This document shows, in pieces, positions 14,160 through 16,164 of a stretch of DNA of 16,164 nucleotides. The position numbers and the translations under genes were made by a program. Numbering within the stretch: the first letter of the stretch is position 1; the number at the start of each line of letters is the position of its first letter. Location: assembly GCA_027070475.1 (NCBI GenBank), contig JALXDT010000212.1:1-16164 (forward strand), in the 5' to 3' direction. The notes under the pieces are model-generated. The model ran no database searches, was not told where the DNA came from, and saw only the letters and a program-made list of their open reading frames with translations. The stretch comes from Candidatus Aminicenantota bacterium. Its GTDB lineage: Bacteria > Acidobacteriota > Aminicenantia > JAMOAD01.

Positions 14160-14461
14160 TGGAGACATTACTGATTATAATTCATGTATTGGTTAGCTTT
14201 TTTTTAATTGTAGTTGTTCTTTTACAGTCTGGTAAAGGCGGAGATCTTGCAAGTGCTTTTGGAATGACCGGAAGCCAAACAGTTTTCGGGCCGAGAGGAG
14301 CAACAACTCTTCTCCATAAAATTACAGTAACATTGGCAGTGCTTTTTATGATAACATCCTTAAGCCTCTATTTAATTCAGGCTAAAGGACCTAAATCTGT
14401 TGTTAAGGGAGTGTCAAAAAAGCCCCCTATATCTAAGACCCAGAATAAAACAAAAAAATAG
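14159..14461 (+). CDS. secG: Protein-export membrane protein SecG
   Basis: Small auxiliary subunit of the SecYEG translocon, which assists SecA-driven export across the inner membrane. The 100-aa protein has two TM helices (about 3-22 and 53-73) joined by the conserved cytoplasmic loop LLQSGKGGDLASAFG (21-35) and SQTVFGPRGA (39-48), then a short Lys-rich tail. The ATG shares its A with the tpiA stop, and a GGAGGAGAG ribosome site lies in the end of tpiA. It is followed after only 7 nt by tRNA-Leu, so the transcript probably continues into the tRNAs. Linkage to tpiA is common and agrees with the assignment. Confidence 0.94.
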   Translation: METLLIIIHVLVSFFLIVVVLLQSGKGGDLASAFGMTGSQTVFGPRGATTLLHKITVTLAVLFMITSLSLYLIQAKGPKSVVKGVSKKPPISKTQNKTKK

Positions 14462-14468
14462 ATTTTAT

Positions 14469-14552
14469 GCCGAGGTGGCGGAATTGGTAGACGCACCAGC
14501 TTGAGGTGTTGGCGGGTGTAGGCCTGTAGGGGTTCGAGTCCCCTCCTCGGCA
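14469..14552 (+). tRNA. tRNA-Leu (GAG)
   Basis: Acceptor stem GCCGAGG (14469-14475) pairs with CCTCGGC (14545-14551), with A73 at 14552. The anticodon arm CCAGC-TTGAGGT-GTTGG carries GAG at 14503-14505. A long variable arm, typical of class II tRNA-Leu, precedes the T arm AGGGG-TTCGAGT-CCCCT (14528-14544). CCA is not encoded and must be added. It lies 7 nt after secG and 14 nt before tRNA-Ala. Confidence 0.96.
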
Positions 14553-14566
14553 TTATTTTTATTTAT

Positions 14567-14639
14567 GGGGCTGTAGCTCAGCTGGGAGAGCGCATGACTG
14601 GCAGTCATGAGGTCGGGGGTTCGAGCCCCCTCAGCTCCA
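14567..14639 (+). tRNA. tRNA-Ala (GGC)
   Basis: Acceptor GGGGCTG (14567-14573) pairs with CAGCTCC (14632-14638), including one G-U pair, with discriminator A at 14639. D arm is GCTC...GAGC. Anticodon arm CATGA-CTGGCAG-TCATG carries GGC at 14600-14602. T arm is GGGGG-TTCGAGC-CCCCT. The usual alanine identity pair G3-U70 is present (G14569 with T14636). CCA is not encoded. It lies 17 nt upstream of rpmB. Confidence 0.96.
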
Positions 14640-14656
14640 AAATTAAGGAGGAAAAA

Positions 14657-14896
14657 ATGGCAAAGAGATGTTATATTTGTGGTAAAGGACCTATTACAGG
14701 GAACAATGTATCCCATTCTCATAAAGCTACAAAGAGAAGATGGGTACCAAACTTGCAAAAGGTAAAAATTATGACAGAATCAGGTCCTAAGAGAGTATGG
14801 GTATGTACCCAGTGTATTAAAGAGGGTAAAATTCAAAAGGTAGTAAATTTTCCAAAACCAAAGGTTGAAGAGGTAGAGGCTGCACAGGAAGCATAA
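14657..14896 (+). CDS. rpmB: 50S ribosomal protein L28 (zinc-ribbon form)
   Basis: L28 is a small protein of the large ribosomal subunit. The 79-aa product opens MAKRCYICGKGPITGNNVSHS and continues with HKATKRRWVPNLQKV (22-36) and GPKRVWVCTQC (43-53), the family pattern. Two CxxC pairs (Cys5/Cys8 and Cys50/Cys53) make this the zinc-binding, C-plus version. The start at 14657 follows a clear AAGGAGGAAA site; an upstream in-frame ATG would place the N-terminus inside tRNA-Ala and is not used. The last ~15 residues are acidic and Ala-rich. It is 17 nt after tRNA-Ala and 27 nt before ffh, so tRNA processing would release its mRNA. Confidence 0.96.
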   Translation: MAKRCYICGKGPITGNNVSHSHKATKRRWVPNLQKVKIMTESGPKRVWVCTQCIKEGKIQKVVNFPKPKVEEVEAAQEA

Positions 14897-14923
14897 AAGA
14901 ACATTAATTAACTTTTATATAAA

Positions 14924-16156
14924 ATGTTAGATCTTGTATCAGAGAAGATTCAGGGGGCGATTAAGTATATCAAAGGGGAAGGCTCTATAACTGAAAAAAA
15001 TATTGAAAAAGCTTTAAGGGATGTAAAGTTAGCCTTACTCTCTGCAGATGTCAACTATAAAGTTGTGAAAGAGTTCATTTCCCGGGTTAAAGAGAAAGCT
15101 CTTGGTGAAAAGGTGTTAACAACTGTATTACCGGGACAGCAATTTATAAAAATCTTTAACGATGAGTTAACAGCAATATTAGGGGAAAAGAATGTTCCTC
15201 TGAAGATTCCTTCAAAAATACCGTCTTATTTAATGTTAGTCGGGTTACAGGGTACAGGTAAAACAACAACAGCTGGTAAGTTAGCTTTATTTTTAAAGAA
15301 AAAAGAGTTTTATCCATTGTTAGTTTCAATAGACCTTAAAAGGCCTGCTGCTCAGGAACAGCTTGAGATAATCGCCAGAGAGGTTGGTGTTAACTTTCTT
15401 AAAATAAACTCTGATTCTGTAAAAAAAGCTGTTTCGGAAATTGAAAGAGAAGTGAAAAATAAAGGCTATCACCCAATTATTGTTGATACAGCAGGAAGAT
15501 TGCATGTTGATAATGAACTTATGGAGGAGTTAAGGGAGGTAAAAGAGGTTTTACAACCTTTTGAAACAATCTATATTGCCGATTCTATGACAGGTGCGGA
15601 TGCAGTTAAAAGCGCCAAATCTTTTTTGGATGAAATTAATTTTGATTCGATTGTTTTAACAAAACTTGATGCTGATTCAAGAGGTGGAGCGGCACTTTCT
15701 ATAAAGTATATAACCGGCAAACCTATTAAATTTATTGGAATTGGTGAAAAGTATGACAAATTAGAGCCTTTTCATCCAGAAAGACTTGCTTCCAGAATTC
15801 TTGGTATGGGAGATATTGTATCCCTTGTTGAAAAAGCTCAGGAAGCGATTGATGAAAAGGAAGCGGAAAGGCTTGCAAAAAGGCTTGCAAAGAAAGAGTT
15901 TACTTTAAATGATTTTTTATCCAATTTAAAGCAGATAAGAAAGATGGGCTCTCTCTCTGATATCATTTCCCATTTACCTAATATGGGAGGCCTCGGGAAA
16001 ATTAATAAAATGGCTCTTGATGATAAAAAAATTCTTCATTTGGAAGCAATACTTCTTTCAATGACAAAGGAGGAGCGAGAAAATCCATCTATTTTGAATG
16101 GTAAGAGAAGATTGAGGATAGCAAAGGGGAGGTCTCTATCGGTCAAGGCAGCATAG
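14924..16156 (+). CDS. ffh: Signal recognition particle GTPase Ffh, frame ending early in the M domain
   Basis: Ffh binds 4.5S RNA and signal sequences to target membrane proteins to FtsY/SecYEG. The N domain (1-95) opens MLDLVSEKIQGAIKYIKGEG. The G domain shows G1 GLQGTGKTTTAGKLA (107-121), DLKRPAA (137-143), DTAGRLHVDNELM (188-200) and TKLDADSRGGAALS (246-259), then FIGIGEKYDKLEPFHPERLA (270-289). The M domain starts about 310, with LSNLKQIRKMGSLSDII and MTKEERENPSILNGKRRLRIAKG (380-402). Relatives continue SGTSVQEVNRLL plus a Met-rich helix to about 440-450 aa. Here the frame reads GRSLSVKAA and stops at residue 410, losing the SGxG RNA-binding motif and the last helix. A frameshift near the sequence end is the simplest explanation. 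No Shine-Dalgarno is visible before the ATG, although the start matches the family. Confidence 0.9.
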   Translation: MLDLVSEKIQGAIKYIKGEGSITEKNIEKALRDVKLALLSADVNYKVVKEFISRVKEKALGEKVLTTVLPGQQFIKIFNDELTAILGEKNVPLKIPSKIPSYLMLVGLQGTGKTTTAGKLALFLKKKEFYPLLVSIDLKRPAAQEQLEIIAREVGVNFLKINSDSVKKAVSEIEREVKNKGYHPIIVDTAGRLHVDNELMEELREVKEVLQPFETIYIADSMTGADAVKSAKSFLDEINFDSIVLTKLDADSRGGAALSIKYITGKPIKFIGIGEKYDKLEPFHPERLASRILGMGDIVSLVEKAQEAIDEKEAERLAKRLAKKEFTLNDFLSNLKQIRKMGSLSDIISHLPNMGGLGKINKMALDDKKILHLEAILLSMTKEERENPSILNGKRRLRIAKGRSLSVKAA

Positions 16157-16164
16157 TAGACCCC

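Noticed and set aside
14594..14656. Upstream in-frame ATG for rpmB
   Set aside because: It lies inside tRNA-Ala, and L28 proteins begin MAKRC at the ATG behind AAGGAGG.

Overview
The window is AT-rich, densely packed bacterial DNA with short intergenic gaps and several 1-4 nt gene overlaps. It holds an MglA-type polarity GTPase, an MltD-like lipoprotein murein hydrolase, ComM, a ferredoxin-fused EtfA, and a standard GAPDH/PGK/TIM/SecG set. Together these suggest a low-GC, probably anaerobic or fermentative bacterium with an outer membrane. I cannot name the phylum from the sequence alone.

Layout. (1) 1-204 is the 3' end of a gene that starts upstream. (2) 223-5428 is a forward operon: MglA-like GTPase with a long charged tail, MltD-like lytic transglycosylase with LysM domains, ComM-type AAA+ ATPase, and an MBL-fold hydrolase. 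(3) 5536-8665 is a reverse-strand operon, acyl-CoA dehydrogenase > EtfB > EtfA, in which EtfA carries an N-terminal two-[4Fe-4S] ferredoxin domain. This is the arrangement of flavin-based electron-bifurcating enoyl-CoA reductase systems (Bcd/Etf, caffeyl-CoA reductase CarCDE). (4) 8501-10522 is the accessory-looking part. A reverse-strand gene for a pentapeptide-repeat/two-TM ion-channel fusion lies between two direct copies (about 258 bp) of the acyl-CoA dehydrogenase promoter plus its first ~52 codons. The outer copy is a truncated gene remnant. (5) 10531-16156 is a forward housekeeping cluster: macrodomain protein, gap, pgk, tpiA, secG, tRNA-Leu(GAG), tRNA-Ala(GGC), rpmB and ffh. The macrodomain gene is probably read from a leaderless promoter. 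The ffh reading frame ends abruptly inside the M-domain RNA-binding motif, 8 nt before the window ends.

How it fits together. The glycolytic enzymes carry triose phosphates to 3-phosphoglycerate and make NADH and ATP. The Acd-EtfBA complex could re-oxidise NADH on an enoyl-CoA and pass low-potential electrons to ferredoxin. SecG, Ffh and L28 belong to protein export and translation. The most distinctive observations are the duplicated acd promoter/5' segment around the pentapeptide-channel gene, in which all seven codon changes are synonymous; the roughly 200-residue C-terminal extension on MglA; promoters with almost no 5' leader; and a paired palindrome just upstream of the macrodomain-glycolysis promoter. 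I did not find a clearly new defence or mobile system.
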